Source: Bacteroidia bacterium (GTDB lineage Bacteria; Bacteroidota; Bacteroidia; Chitinophagales; Saprospiraceae). Taken from it: a stretch of 64,000 bases of DNA. Of the stretch, positions 1 through 8,747 are shown in pieces. The stretch lies in the NCBI GenBank assembly GCA_030426765.1, contig JAUHXV010000002.1, forward strand, positions 124,001-188,000, given 5' to 3'. A model generated the notes under the pieces. That model saw nothing but the letters and a program-made list of their open reading frames with translations, was not told the DNA's origin and searched no databases. Within the stretch, counting starts at the first letter, position 1. The number at the start of each line of letters is the position of its first letter. The translations under genes and the position numbers were made by a program.

Positions 1-411
1 GACCTTAAACGGATATCGAAGGGGAGACTTTCGGTCATACAGATTAAACCGCCATGCGAGATACCGCACCATATTATCGGTCTTGCCGGCATCGATGATA
101 ATGTGTTCATCAGCGGGCGTCACAATATGACATCCGTCACCCTGTCCGATGTCAACAAAGTTGACTTCCAAAACCCGTTTTTTCTCGAGGTCTTTGACAT
201 TCACCCATCCGGTCGTGTTGCGGCTTTTGGCACGCACCCGACCATCTTTAATTTTCGTGTCCAGGATTTTGATGTAATCACCAAAGAGCAAATGATTTTT
301 CCAGGTATCGCCGGTGGTGTCGGCATAAATCTTAATAGAAGGGTATTCCGCGAAACTATAGTTGATGTTGCTTTCGCTCGTGTTGTATTTTCTGCGGGAA
401 AGTTGTGCCAT
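1..411 (-). CDS. ComEC/Rec2-like metallo-beta-lactamase fold hydrolase (3' truncated by window edge)
   Basis: Reading the minus strand from the ATG at 411 gives 137 residues that stay open to the window edge. Residues about 25-75 look like an SH3-type beta domain (IKIYAD... GWVNVKDL). Residues 83-110 then carry the opening of a metallo-beta-lactamase fold of the ComEC C-terminal type, FVDIGQGD followed by IIIDAGK. The HxHxDH metal motif would lie outside the window. The frame is also open upstream to an in-frame TAA, with a possible TTG start at 543. That extension would add a hydrophobic segment (VSVILLYGINYL), which could be a signal anchor. Standalone proteins of this family are soluble or secreted nucleases or hydrolases, unlike the full ComEC channel. 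The substrate cannot be told from here. Confidence 0.75.
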   Translation of the reverse strand, partial: MAQLSRRKYNTSESNINYSFAEYPSIKIYADTTGDTWKNHLLFGDYIKILDTKIKDGRVRAKSRNTTGWVNVKDLEKKRVLEVNFVDIGQGDGCHIVTPADEHIIIDAGKTDNMVRYLAWRFNLYDRKSPLRYPFKV

Positions 412-661
412 GGCATAGGGGTTTAGGGTTAGATAATTAATTCCGTACAGGAGGATTACGGAAACACCAAAGAATCGCAGGTGTTTTTTCGGGATATCTA
501 ACGAGGGATTCAGGTGGGCAGGATCCCACGCATAACATTCCAATCGTAAATCTCGCCACCTAAATTACAAAGCAGAAAGCGGATTTCAAATTTTATTACG
601 ATTGTTATGTGTCCAAAATGAATTTTGCACACGTAAGAATTAATATTCGGACACCTTTCTT

Positions 662-777
662 GTTACTTTTTTCCTTGCCCTGTAGAAGATAATTCTACAG
701 GGACCTGTCCTGAAGCCGACAGTGCTTTCAGGATCGCCATCATGTAATATGTTAATTACAGGACTCGAAAAAGTATC
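662..777. repeat. multi-hairpin (cloverleaf-like) repeat, copy 1
   Basis: The outer arms GTTACTTTTT (from 662) and AAAAAGTA (ending near 775) are complementary. Three hairpins lie inside. CCCTGTAGAA (678-687) pairs with TTCTACAGGG (693-702). TCCTGAA (708-714) pairs with TTCAGGA (727-733). TGTAAT (743-748) pairs with ATTACA (755-760). The second half is nearly identical to the repeat at 865-950. This looks like a REP/MITE-like or structured-RNA-like mobile repeat, and no transposase is present in the window. Confidence 0.75.
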
Positions 778-864
778 CGCCTTAGGCGGACTAGTTATGT
801 AAAAATGTCCTTTACTTAGTTTAACATCGCTATGATACTTTAAATGTGAAAAAGACACAGATCT

Positions 865-950
865 GTTACTTTTTTCACGTGTCCTGAAACCGGCAGTGTT
901 TCAGGATCGCCATCCTGTAATATTTTAATTACAGGACACGAAAAAGTAAC
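865..950. repeat. multi-hairpin (cloverleaf-like) repeat, copy 2
   Basis: The outer arms GTTACTTTTTTCACGTG (865-881) and CACGAAAAAGTAAC (937-950) are complementary. Two perfect 9-bp hairpins lie inside: TCCTGAAAC (882-890) with GTTTCAGGA (898-906), and TCCTGTAAT (913-921) with ATTACAGGA (928-936). It resembles copy 1 without that copy's first hairpin. Confidence 0.8.
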
Positions 951-1430
951 CAAAAAGTCTAGTCACGCAAAAAACTCGCCTTGCATTTCGTTCTTGGTTT
1001 GAGGCACTAGGCTTCTTTATGTTCGATTTCACACTGCCTTCCATTTCCACTTGCGAACCCAGCAGCACTAAGGCTTCTGAGCGCGCAGAAATAGAAGATA
1101 GTCAGGGTGCTCATACAGTTTTGCGTGACGGGAATTATCTGGTAGAAATTGACTTTTCAATACCATATAAAAATTAATTTCCCATCGGGAAATGTCCTCC
1201 GCATACTCCGCGTACTCCGCGCATTCTGCGATTCAAACAGTTGAGCAAGGCGAATCTGCTGCCAATTGACCTGATGCGCAAAAAACCGGAACTCGAGCGA
1301 TCATACTCCCCCTGTACAGCGGGATCCAACAGGCCGTGTTGAAGCGAACAAAACGTATGCAGATGCATACAACATTTTTTCTTAAAAAATTTCACAAGCC
1401 TTTTTGAAATTATTTGTAGTACAATACCAT

Positions 1431-2123
1431 TTACGAGCCGGTTAGAAACCGGAACGTATAACCCAAATTGACATAATATGGAATCAAAGGCGAGGTTTTG
1501 AAGTCTTCATTCAGCACACCCCCTATGCCAAACGTAATATCAGATCGCTTCATCGTATAGCCCGTCTGAATGCCAAATCGGAAATGTCCTCCGGTAGTTG
1601 GATCATACCATCCGTCTCGGGCATCCGGAAAAATATTTTCACGATAGATAGACGAGTGTTTAAAATGGGTCACAATCGCTTTGTCAAAGGCTACTTCTCC
1701 AGCAACAAACCATCTTGCCTGATAATACCCAATCACACCTTTCATATCACAGCCGAAGTTTTGCAGCCGCACTAATGGATTTTCAAATCTTCGGTAGATA
1801 CCGTGTATTCCCACACTCGCTTTTATGTTTTTCTGATTGAGGACCAGTAACTGACCGCCGATACCGACTTTAAAGTCATCCAGGAGTTGCTTCCCCGAAG
1901 GAACTGAAAATTGTATATTGAGCAGAGCAGGAAATTTTCCCGGAAGGTAGATACCATACCCCAGGTCATAGGAGACACTGTAATCCCAACCTATGCCCGC
2001 CTTGACGAGATGCTGTTTTCCTTCCAGGGCATTCCAGTTTACAACCTGTGTATGCCCTGAAGTGAAGAGGCAAAACAGACAAAAAATGACAATTGAGTTT
2101 CGAAGTATTGCTATGTTCATCAT
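1431..2123 (-). CDS. predicted outer-membrane beta-barrel protein, function unknown
   Basis: 230 residues. A signal peptide (hydrophobic core IVIFCLFCLF, cleavage after SGHTQ) is followed by alternating polar and aromatic strands, and the chain ends in YTFRFLTGS, close to an aromatic beta-barrel terminus. I recognise no enzyme motif. The overall look is that of the small PorP/SprF-like or generic outer-membrane barrels of Bacteroidota, but I cannot assign a family. Its ATG at 2123 overlaps the TGA of the upstream hydrolase gene in an ATGA arrangement, so the two are probably co-translated. Confidence 0.6.
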   Translation of the reverse strand: MMNIAILRNSIVIFCLFCLFTSGHTQVVNWNALEGKQHLVKAGIGWDYSVSYDLGYGIYLPGKFPALLNIQFSVPSGKQLLDDFKVGIGGQLLVLNQKNIKASVGIHGIYRRFENPLVRLQNFGCDMKGVIGYYQARWFVAGEVAFDKAIVTHFKHSSIYRENIFPDARDGWYDPTTGGHFRFGIQTGYTMKRSDITFGIGGVLNEDFKTSPLIPYYVNLGYTFRFLTGS

Positions 2124-3109
2124 CTCAGATCGTTTAAATATTCAGTGACTATCGGGTATACCTGATCCCATTGAAAATAGATCAGCTCATGGCCGGTATC
2201 ATCGATTTGTTTGATTTCCGAATTCGGAAAATAAGAGGCTTCTTTTTCGGCAAAGCCCAACCCATACGAGGTGTTGTTTTCACCATAGAGGAATAAGACT
2301 TTGGTGTCGTAGTCACCAAGGTGGGTGGTAAAATCAAACCCCTCATTTTCTGCAATGTCTGAAAAGGCCTGCAGCACCACAGCGCCATTTCGCCAGAATG
2401 GAGAAGGACCTTCGACACCCTCATCATTTCCTTCAGCATACTGAAACGATGATGCCAGACCTAATTTGTAATCCAGGATTTCATGTTCATTTTCCTTTCC
2501 GGTGATAAACTGTTCGTAATAAAGGATATCATTGGTGACTTCGGACAACAGTTCGATCTGGCGGCTTGACTCACCATATTCATCGAGGAGTTCCTTATTA
2601 AATCCACCGGGTTCTGCAAAGATGGCTCCATCGATGCGATCCGGATATGCATTGATATAGGCTGCGGTCAGCATTCCACCCCAGGAGTGACCAAACAGGA
2701 AGACCTTCTGATTCGGTGAGGTCCTGTAGTGAGCGATCATGGCGGTGATATCGTCGAGCATCACTTGTATCGTGTACTGATCTTTGGGATGCCTTTCAGA
2801 TAGACCGGAACCTCGCTGATCGTAAAAGACCACATAATACCCCTGCTCGGATAGCTGTTGTACGTTAAGCCCGTTTCGATAGTCAGATCCGGGTCCTCCG
2901 TGGAGAAAGACCACCATAGCACTATCCGGGTGGCCGTATGTCTCCGTATGGAGGAGCGTGCCATTGAGGGAAACAGCCGGAATTGAGGAGTCTTCAGCAA
3001 CGGTCAGCGGTACCAGATTGCCGGCCACCTGTATCTCCGGAGGATCTTCACAGGAGAGAAATAAGATCCCTGCGGACAATATGCAGGACAAAGTGAATAG
3101 GTGTTTCAT
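2120..3109 (-). CDS. alpha/beta hydrolase lipoprotein of the proline iminopeptidase (S33) type
   Basis: 329 residues. The lipobox LFLSC puts the lipidated cysteine at position 20, so the protein is probably anchored in the periplasm or outer membrane. The oxyanion-hole motif HGGPG (70-74) is typical of family S33. The nucleophile elbow is GHSWGG with Ser142, and the C-terminal DTGHE supplies His307. The family cleaves N-terminal proline from peptides or hydrolyses small esters, and the substrate here is unknown. The gene overlaps the downstream barrel gene by 4 bp and lies just after an AraC-type regulator gene. A 20-bp-spaced direct repeat at 3164-3200 in its upstream region could be the AraC operator. 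Confidence 0.88.
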   Translation of the reverse strand: MKHLFTLSCILSAGILFLSCEDPPEIQVAGNLVPLTVAEDSSIPAVSLNGTLLHTETYGHPDSAMVVFLHGGPGSDYRNGLNVQQLSEQGYYVVFYDQRGSGLSERHPKDQYTIQVMLDDITAMIAHYRTSPNQKVFLFGHSWGGMLTAAYINAYPDRIDGAIFAEPGGFNKELLDEYGESSRQIELLSEVTNDILYYEQFITGKENEHEILDYKLGLASSFQYAEGNDEGVEGPSPFWRNGAVVLQAFSDIAENEGFDFTTHLGDYDTKVLFLYGENNTSYGLGFAEKEASYFPNSEIKQIDDTGHELIYFQWDQVYPIVTEYLNDLR

Positions 3110-3163
3110 GTAGCAGAACTTTGAGTTTCGAGCCGCAAAGATGTCCGCTAATGCCTCTGGAAT

Positions 3164-3200
3164 CGCCCCATTATGAAAGGTGGCACCCCATTTTAAGGGT
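3164..3200. promoter_or_regulatory. tandem half-site, possible AraC-family operator
   Basis: Two imperfect copies of C(G/A)CCCCATTxTxAxxG begin at 3164 and 3184, exactly 20 bp apart. They lie 55-91 bp upstream of the hydrolase start and directly after the AraC gene. AraC-family dimers commonly bind such direct repeats about two helical turns apart. This is inferred from position and spacing only. Confidence 0.3.
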
Positions 3201-3252
3201 TTGTGAGGAAGGAATGTGGAAAAACAAATCTTTTCTGGTAGCAGAGCCCGAC

Positions 3253-4359
3253 TTACTTCAGGCTGACGTGTGCTGCTTTCAGGAATTCGGTTGGCGACAT
3301 CCCTTCTGCTTTCTTAAAATTCCGGTTGAAGGATGTCTTGGAATTAAATCCACATTCGTGCGCCAGAGCCAGTAAGGTAAACTGCTGATATTCGGGATGT
3401 ACGGCCATTTTTTTAAAAGCCTCCACGCGCAGGTCGTTGATGTAGTCAAAAAAATTCTTTTCCTCAGCGCGATTGATCACTTGCGAAAGGGTATTGGGAT
3501 GCACATCTAATTCCCTCGCCACATCAGAAAGGGTCAACTCTCCACGCTGATACATTTTCTTTTCTTTCATCACGTGCAACAAATCGCTATGTACAAGCCG
3601 GAGTTGCTCATCCGTTAAAGCAGTCTTCTGATATTTTGCGTTTTCAGTGAGATCAGGTTCCGATGGCTCGCTTTTTTCACCCGATGAGGCAGGAGGTGGA
3701 TTGGTAAAGATCCCCACTTGTTTGATACCATAGTATCCGATAAACAGCACATACAACACAACAGCGGAAAAAACAATGTGGTCACCGGTAAACATGACCA
3801 GAACCCAGATCACAGCCAGTCCAATGGTGAGATAGGTCAACCACTGCAAGTTGATTTTTTCTGTGTAAGCAAACTCCTCCAGAATTCTTCTTCTATGCCG
3901 CCGCACAGCCATGAAGGAAGCCAGGCTATACCCTATACCTGAAACCAGAATTCCGGTGAAAATGATGCGCATCAATACGGCGTAAGCCTTTCCCTCTTCC
4001 TGATACACTACTATTTTTTCTTCGGGCGTCAGTAGAAAAAAAGGCGTGAGTGCCACCAATGCCAGAAAAAATGGAATAAAGTGAATCAGAGATTTTCTGA
4101 ACCTGAGAGGAGTACCGGTGAGCGCGGAGGTATACAGGAATAGAAAAGGACCATGCAGCAAAGGCATTGGTATTTCAATTCCTAGTAATTCCGGGTAGCG
4201 GCTGTAATCCCCTGAAGCGTATAGGGAGAATAAGGTCAGGTGCAGACCAACTAACAAAAGCCATGCTGCTAAAATTTTATCCGCGAGGATCTTATGCTTC
4301 TTTGTCAGCAGCAGGAAGGACAGGAAAAATGTAATAGCGATGCCGATCGTAAAAAGCAT
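3253..4359 (-). CDS. membrane-bound AraC-family transcriptional regulator
   Basis: 368 residues. The first 230 or so form about six to seven hydrophobic spans separated by short loops, the sensor layout seen in many Bacteroidota regulators. A polar linker follows. The C-terminal 85 or so residues carry the double helix-turn-helix of the AraC family: LSDVARELDVHPNTLSQVIN is the first HTH and LALAHECGFNSKTSFNRNFK the second, ending in the family hallmark G(M)SPTEF. It probably senses a membrane-associated signal and controls adjacent genes, most obviously the hydrolase and barrel pair downstream on the same strand. Confidence 0.9.
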   Translation of the reverse strand: MLFTIGIAITFFLSFLLLTKKHKILADKILAAWLLLVGLHLTLFSLYASGDYSRYPELLGIEIPMPLLHGPFLFLYTSALTGTPLRFRKSLIHFIPFFLALVALTPFFLLTPEEKIVVYQEEGKAYAVLMRIIFTGILVSGIGYSLASFMAVRRHRRRILEEFAYTEKINLQWLTYLTIGLAVIWVLVMFTGDHIVFSAVVLYVLFIGYYGIKQVGIFTNPPPASSGEKSEPSEPDLTENAKYQKTALTDEQLRLVHSDLLHVMKEKKMYQRGELTLSDVARELDVHPNTLSQVINRAEEKNFFDYINDLRVEAFKKMAVHPEYQQFTLLALAHECGFNSKTSFNRNFKKAEGMSPTEFLKAAHVSLK

Positions 4360-4421
4360 TTGACAAGCTTTGTTCCGAGAAGATTAAGACGATGTTCTGA
4401 TAAGTTGTGTTAAAATCAACT

Positions 4422-5111
4422 TTATTTAATATCCAGTTTCGTCAGCTCACTATATCCCTGGAGTTTTCCTTTCTGACTGTACGATTCGGATTTCACCAGG
4501 CCGATACCTTCTGCATACCATTCCTTTGTGGCGCTGTTGACGTTGACTACCATTTTGGTACTCACATTCTGAGAAGAGACCAGGCATTTAAATGTGCCTG
4601 CGGGCGTCGTAACCGACTCCTTCTTTTCTATTTTCCGATCGGTGACAAACACCGTCATATTCATGGCAATGGGTCCGGCAATCTTAATGGTGAGTGTGCC
4701 ATCCGGCAAAGTCGTGCCGGCGGCCGCGTCCATGGAGGGAATTTCATAGTCACTGGCATCTATCGAAACATCCATATCCTGGTACGCCTGCATCGAACTG
4801 CCATCCATCATAAAGGCCATATCAAAGGCAAAACGACCTTCCGAACATTTTGCATCAAACGAACTCGAAAAGATGGGTTTGTCTTTCTTGTCGTACGTCG
4901 TGGTTTTGACGGAAAACGTAATGTCATTTCCATTAACCACTTTATCTACGAGTTCGTATTCAATACGACCGGTCAGTTTTCCTTTGTCGTTATAGCTGGT
5001 AAGCTCCCAGCTCGTGCCAACGGTCGCCGGCACATAGGGCTTGCAATCAATCTGAGCAGAAAGAAATGTTGTTGAGCCTATCAGTACAATACAAGTAATG
5101 AGGTATTTCAT
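4422..5111 (-). CDS. secreted TapB-like (DUF3108-related) protein
   Basis: 229 residues from the ATG at 5111, chosen because it begins a clear signal peptide (MKYLITCIVLIGSTTFLSAQ). A longer frame starting at 5195 adds 28 residues with no signal character. The mature part opens with Y(V)PATVGTSWELTSY and is all-beta, with repeated asparagine- and aspartate-rich strands. It ends in EWYAEGIGLVKSE and SELTKLDIK, a layout I associate with TapB/DUF3108-type periplasmic proteins. No catalytic residues are evident. Function is unknown. Confidence 0.6.
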   Translation of the reverse strand: MKYLITCIVLIGSTTFLSAQIDCKPYVPATVGTSWELTSYNDKGKLTGRIEYELVDKVVNGNDITFSVKTTTYDKKDKPIFSSSFDAKCSEGRFAFDMAFMMDGSSMQAYQDMDVSIDASDYEIPSMDAAAGTTLPDGTLTIKIAGPIAMNMTVFVTDRKIEKKESVTTPAGTFKCLVSSQNVSTKMVVNVNSATKEWYAEGIGLVKSESYSQKGKLQGYSELTKLDIK

Positions 5112-5248
5112 AGTGGATTGAAAATTCAATTTAAAAATGAATAAAAAATGTTCAGAGCGCAATTTATAAACTTCTCCAAAAGATAGAGTTGTCAATAGGG
5201 TTGATTTTCTGTTAAGTGTAAATACGTAACAGCCGATATCGTATGCCG

Positions 5249-6259
5249 TTATCGCTCAGACGTAATATTAATAGGCCTGAACACACCGCCGTAAATCTCA
5301 TCTTCAGTACCAAATGTGTGCGTACACTCAATATGGCTGATGGGTCCGGATAGTGCTTCGATTTTCAATCCGTGTATTTCTCTGCCAACGGACATAAAAT
5401 CATACACAACCACAGGTGGTTCAGAATTTCCATCATTAATTTTTCCAAGTGGATAGATCACCGAATAAAACGGACCGGCATCTCCTTGATCTTCAGAAGC
5501 AGATGCCCAGATTGTTCCCTTTGCATCTACATACATATCCGTAATGCTTCGCTTGGTCTCCGCGTTGGTCCAATGGCCGGGTGCGCTGACCGGAATACCC
5601 TGAAGACCCGCTCCTTCAATCGTCAGAGATTCTTTTTTCATATCCCATATCCCCCATCGCAATATGCCTGTAGGACTGAATCCTGACCCTCCGCGTTCAC
5701 CCAACAGAATGATCCGCTCATTTTTTGAATGCGGGAGACAATGCATCGCTTCATATTGATCGCCTTCCAGCCCGAAATCATTTCGCGCTAAAAAAGGATA
5801 CTTCATGGTGCCCAACACTTTGGCCGTGCGCTTTTGCAGATCGATGGACAAATGAAATATTCTCCCGAGCTCTCCCTGCCAGTTGCCGGCCTCAGCGACC
5901 AGGTACTCATTTTCTTTTCCGGGCACGGCACAGATGGATTCCAAATCATTTGGGTTGCCTTCCTTTCCCCATGATTTTATTTCAATGGGGTACACATTCA
6001 GTGCATCTTCCGCAACCGTGATCAAGCCAAGGCGAATCCCGTTGTTATGCATTTTGAGATCGTACACGACGAGGTAAGAAGTATCTGTTATCTGTTCCAT
6101 GCCACTCGATCCACCGCTTAATTTTTTTGGATCGATCTGTTGACTGGAATGCTTACCGCCGGAATTGCCAAGATTTTTTGAAGTGGAACAAGCACTCAGG
6201 AAAATCAAGACGCTAAACAGGCAGGCGGAAATGACAATCGAGTGTTTTATGCTATGCAT
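5249..6259 (-). CDS. lipoprotein with SdiA-regulated/phytase-like beta-propeller features
   Basis: 336 residues with lipobox FLSAC (Cys24). The mature region has repeated strands of the type DLESICAVPGKENEYLVAEAG, DFGLEGDQYEAMHCLP and ITDMYVDAKGTIWASASEDQGD. These resemble the esterase-like/SdiA-regulated propeller families, in which acidic loops bind calcium. An extracytoplasmic hydrolase or calcium-binding propeller is plausible. The gene sits 10 bp downstream of the DUF1801 gene on the same strand, so the two may share a transcript. Confidence 0.55.
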   Translation of the reverse strand: MHSIKHSIVISACLFSVLIFLSACSTSKNLGNSGGKHSSQQIDPKKLSGGSSGMEQITDTSYLVVYDLKMHNNGIRLGLITVAEDALNVYPIEIKSWGKEGNPNDLESICAVPGKENEYLVAEAGNWQGELGRIFHLSIDLQKRTAKVLGTMKYPFLARNDFGLEGDQYEAMHCLPHSKNERIILLGERGGSGFSPTGILRWGIWDMKKESLTIEGAGLQGIPVSAPGHWTNAETKRSITDMYVDAKGTIWASASEDQGDAGPFYSVIYPLGKINDGNSEPPVVVYDFMSVGREIHGLKIEALSGPISHIECTHTFGTEDEIYGGVFRPINITSER

Positions 6260-6269
6260 GACTTAAATT

Positions 6270-6614
6270 TTATTTCTGTTTGTTTTCTTCTACGCGAAAC
6301 TGAACAATTCTTCCAATGAGATCCACGGGAAGTGGTTGATCGTATGGAAACTGCACTGAACCTTTGCCTTGTTTGTATTGAGCCAACTCTATCTTAAATT
6401 TTTCGTGGCCGGTAGGTGTAGCATAGAATCCAATGTGTTGCGCAAACGCCCCGAAGTAGACCAGTGGTTTTTTATTGAGTTTGTATGCAGGCATGCCATA
6501 CGCAATACTTTCGACAGCATCCGGTGCGTGGGTGATGATAGTCTGTCGGACTATCTGAAGTTTTTCCTGTACATCCGAAGCGTATCCGGCAATGTATTCA
6601 TCGACATCGGTCAT
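6270..6614 (-). CDS. DUF1801 (YdhG/YjbR-like) protein
   Basis: 114 residues. The pattern is typical of DUF1801: an N-terminal helix that includes VDEYIAGYASDVQEKL, then IVRQTIITHAPDAVESIAYGMPAYKL, then YFGAFAQHIGFYATPTG and a C-terminal VQFPYDQPLP. The length is normal for the family. Some members are annotated as iron chaperones related to frataxin-like folds, but the biochemical role is not settled and nothing here decides it. Confidence 0.85.
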   Translation of the reverse strand: MTDVDEYIAGYASDVQEKLQIVRQTIITHAPDAVESIAYGMPAYKLNKKPLVYFGAFAQHIGFYATPTGHEKFKIELAQYKQGKGSVQFPYDQPLPVDLIGRIVQFRVEENKQK

Positions 6615-6819
6615 TACGATTAATTTTCAGGATAAAAGTAATACTTGTCTGTATTTGTACCTCACTTTGCTGTTCCGGGATGGTGATGTATTACTCAGTT
6701 TCAGAGTGTTTTCTACCTCAAGCGCAAGGTGTAAAACGCTAAATTGAAAATGAATTTTTTGTTAAATCAATTTTGCTTTACGTGAAATAGCGCTAAACGC
6801 AAGATTGTTTTTATCATGT

Positions 6820-7992
6820 CTAAACTCGTTTCCGATTGATTTGTGCTATTAAACCACACAAAGGACCCAAGGCGAGAACCAAAAAGATATACCTGATATC
6901 TCCATACGCTGAGAGGATGGAAAGAAGTTGAATGCTGAGAATGGTGATCGAAAAGCCAATACAATTCACAATCGTGAGCGCGGTCCCTTTTAATTCCGGA
7001 GCAGCATGTCCTGCCACCAGCGTTGAAAAGAGTGGCGAATCCGCGATCACCACCATTCCCCAGAAAAGCAGAAATGCCACCACCATCGTTTCGGAATCTA
7101 TACAGAAAATCAAAGGAGAAAGCAGGCAGCAGATGCCGGATAGCACCAATGCCCAAAAAGCAACGCGCCCGGGCCCGAGGGATATGGACCAGTACCCGCT
7201 GATGGCGCAGGCGATGCCTCCGATTCCGATGATTAGAAACGATAGCAGTGAAATATTCAGCGATACCTCCGGGTGATACGCGGCCCAGGTGGACAGGATG
7301 ACCGGAACAAATGCCCAGAAGGCATAGAGCTCCCACATGTGTCCGAAGTATCCGAATGCCGCTGCTCTGAAATCGCGGTGTCGAAATACCTGATGAAATG
7401 CGGAGAAGTTAAATGCACCTGAAGCTTTTCGATAGGGTCCTTCCGGCACGAACCAAAACATCAGGCCACCTCCCAATACGGCCAAAGCTGACGTACTCAG
7501 TATGACACTTTTCCAGGGGAGCGAACCGGAAAGGGTGTTTAATCCATGCGGCAGAGCCGTCCCTATGACCAGTGCGCTCACCAGAAACCCAAGTGACTTT
7601 CCCAGTCCTTTCTGAAAGTGATCCGCGGCAATTTTCATCCCTACCGGATAAATGCCGGCCAGACAAAATCCGGTTAGAAAGCGAAGCGCAAGAAGGCTGT
7701 ATAGGCTCTGCCCATCCAGCATCATCAGGCTATTACACAAAGCACCGGTCAAGGCACAAATCAAAAAAACATTTGAAGGACGAAAGCGATCCGCTATAGT
7801 CAGAAGAGCAAAAAGAAACGTTCCGCAGATAAATCCAAACTGAATCGCGGACGTAAGATGCCCGAGCGCACCTGAAGGCAGATCAAACAAGTCAACCAGA
7901 TCAGCCATCACTCCGTTGCTCGCAAACCAAAGTGAGGTGCAGCAAAACTGCGACACAACAATGATCGCGAGAATAATCCTTCGTCTGCGCAT
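6820..7992 (-). CDS. MFS transporter
   Basis: 390 residues with about twelve hydrophobic spans and a cytoplasmic loop after span six (FVPEGPYRKASG). The N-terminal half has FLTGFCLAGIYPVGMKIAADH, equivalent to the conserved MFS span-4/5 region. The basic C-terminus INRKRV is on the cytoplasmic side. The drug/H+ antiporter and YbfB-like groups are the closest in style. The substrate cannot be inferred. The gene stands alone, with about 200 bp of apparently empty sequence on its 3' side. Confidence 0.88.
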   Translation of the reverse strand: MRRRRIILAIIVVSQFCCTSLWFASNGVMADLVDLFDLPSGALGHLTSAIQFGFICGTFLFALLTIADRFRPSNVFLICALTGALCNSLMMLDGQSLYSLLALRFLTGFCLAGIYPVGMKIAADHFQKGLGKSLGFLVSALVIGTALPHGLNTLSGSLPWKSVILSTSALAVLGGGLMFWFVPEGPYRKASGAFNFSAFHQVFRHRDFRAAAFGYFGHMWELYAFWAFVPVILSTWAAYHPEVSLNISLLSFLIIGIGGIACAISGYWSISLGPGRVAFWALVLSGICCLLSPLIFCIDSETMVVAFLLFWGMVVIADSPLFSTLVAGHAAPELKGTALTIVNCIGFSITILSIQLLSILSAYGDIRYIFLVLALGPLCGLIAQINRKRV

Positions 7993-8094
7993 GTGATAGA
8001 AATTCCCTGATTAGAATCTCAAAATTAAAAGCAAAATAGAATAAAAGCAGATTATGAATGCATATGCTGTCCTAAGGCAAAGCTGATACAATGT

Positions 8095-8625
8095 TTAATA
8101 CAAAGGCTTTGCATGCTGAAGCCATCTGACAAGTTCATGCAACAGTTGATTTGCATCGTGTATGCTATTGAGAACAAGCTCATCAGGGAAGGATTCAGTA
8201 TGCAAAGTACCATAGTGCTCTCGGAGTGCTTCAAAGTCTGTAATTCGATGGTTGGGCCTTGGATTATTTTTCCGGGTTTCAAATCGTTTTTTCCAAACCG
8301 CTTCATTGCTGCAAGTCAAGAGCACTGATTTAACGTGTATGTTTTGCTGGTCTGCCCAACGGCGAAAGGAGTGAAAGTGTGACGGATAATGATACGAGTT
8401 GTCCACAATGACATCAAGTCCGTTTTTTATCTGCACCTGTAATTGGGTAAGTAAAATTCGCTCACTGATGCGGTTTAGTGCTTCATGAGAAATACCTGCC
8501 TCATAAAGTGCGTCGTAGATAACGTCTTTTTGCAGTAATGGAACAGAGAGGTGTGCAGAGAGAAGATGGGCAAGTGTAGATTTACCTACACCGGCTTTAC
8601 CGCGAATGAGTATGACGCCTGGCAT
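8095..8625 (-). CDS. small P-loop kinase (AAA/zeta-toxin-like)
   Basis: 176 residues. A Walker A motif, GKAGVGKST (9-17), is followed by LAHLLSAHLSVPLLQKDVIYDAL, where the aspartate after the lysine-binding strand resembles nucleotide or zeta-type kinases. DVIVDNSYHYPSHFHSFRRWA follows, and VLLTCSNEAVWKKRFETRKNN has the LID-type arginines. The family phosphorylates small molecules or polynucleotide ends, and the substrate is unknown. No antitoxin-like gene is adjacent, so a toxin role is not supported. Confidence 0.75.
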   Translation of the reverse strand: MPGVILIRGKAGVGKSTLAHLLSAHLSVPLLQKDVIYDALYEAGISHEALNRISERILLTQLQVQIKNGLDVIVDNSYHYPSHFHSFRRWADQQNIHVKSVLLTCSNEAVWKKRFETRKNNPRPNHRITDFEALREHYGTLHTESFPDELVLNSIHDANQLLHELVRWLQHAKPLY

Positions 8626-8747
8626 GTTTTCTTATAACTCAATGAAAAAGACTTTTATTCTTTCAGGGGTTAAGAAAAGGAAATTTGGTATTTAAAGCCA
8701 GGCAGGTACCGGAGCCAACACATCCTTGTTTATCACATTGTAAAGCT

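Larger units (their letters stand above)
412..1430. other. gene-free interval of about 1 kb rich in inverted repeats
   Basis: No convincing gene lies between the two flanking minus-strand genes. The interval holds two related multi-hairpin repeats (662-777 and 865-950), a long-spaced inverted repeat (962-976 with 1117-1129), and at about 1176-1330 a diverged inverted copy of the mosaic repeat found at 50.9 and 52.8 kb. Open frames here are only 70 or so codons long and run through the palindromes. Confidence 0.7.

Noticed and set aside
640-858. 72-codon frame on the minus strand
   Set aside because: It runs through the hairpins of repeat copy 1 and has no start region or composition of a gene.
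1174-1395. 73-codon minus-strand frame
   Set aside because: It lies on a diverged mosaic repeat and reads as low-complexity, arginine-rich sequence. No signal or domain.
4407-5075. 222-codon plus-strand frame
   Set aside because: Antisense to the TapB-like gene, with no signal, motif or start context.
8095-8625. Zeta-type toxin of a toxin-antitoxin pair
   Set aside because: No small antitoxin gene is adjacent on either side, and the motifs also fit general small kinases.
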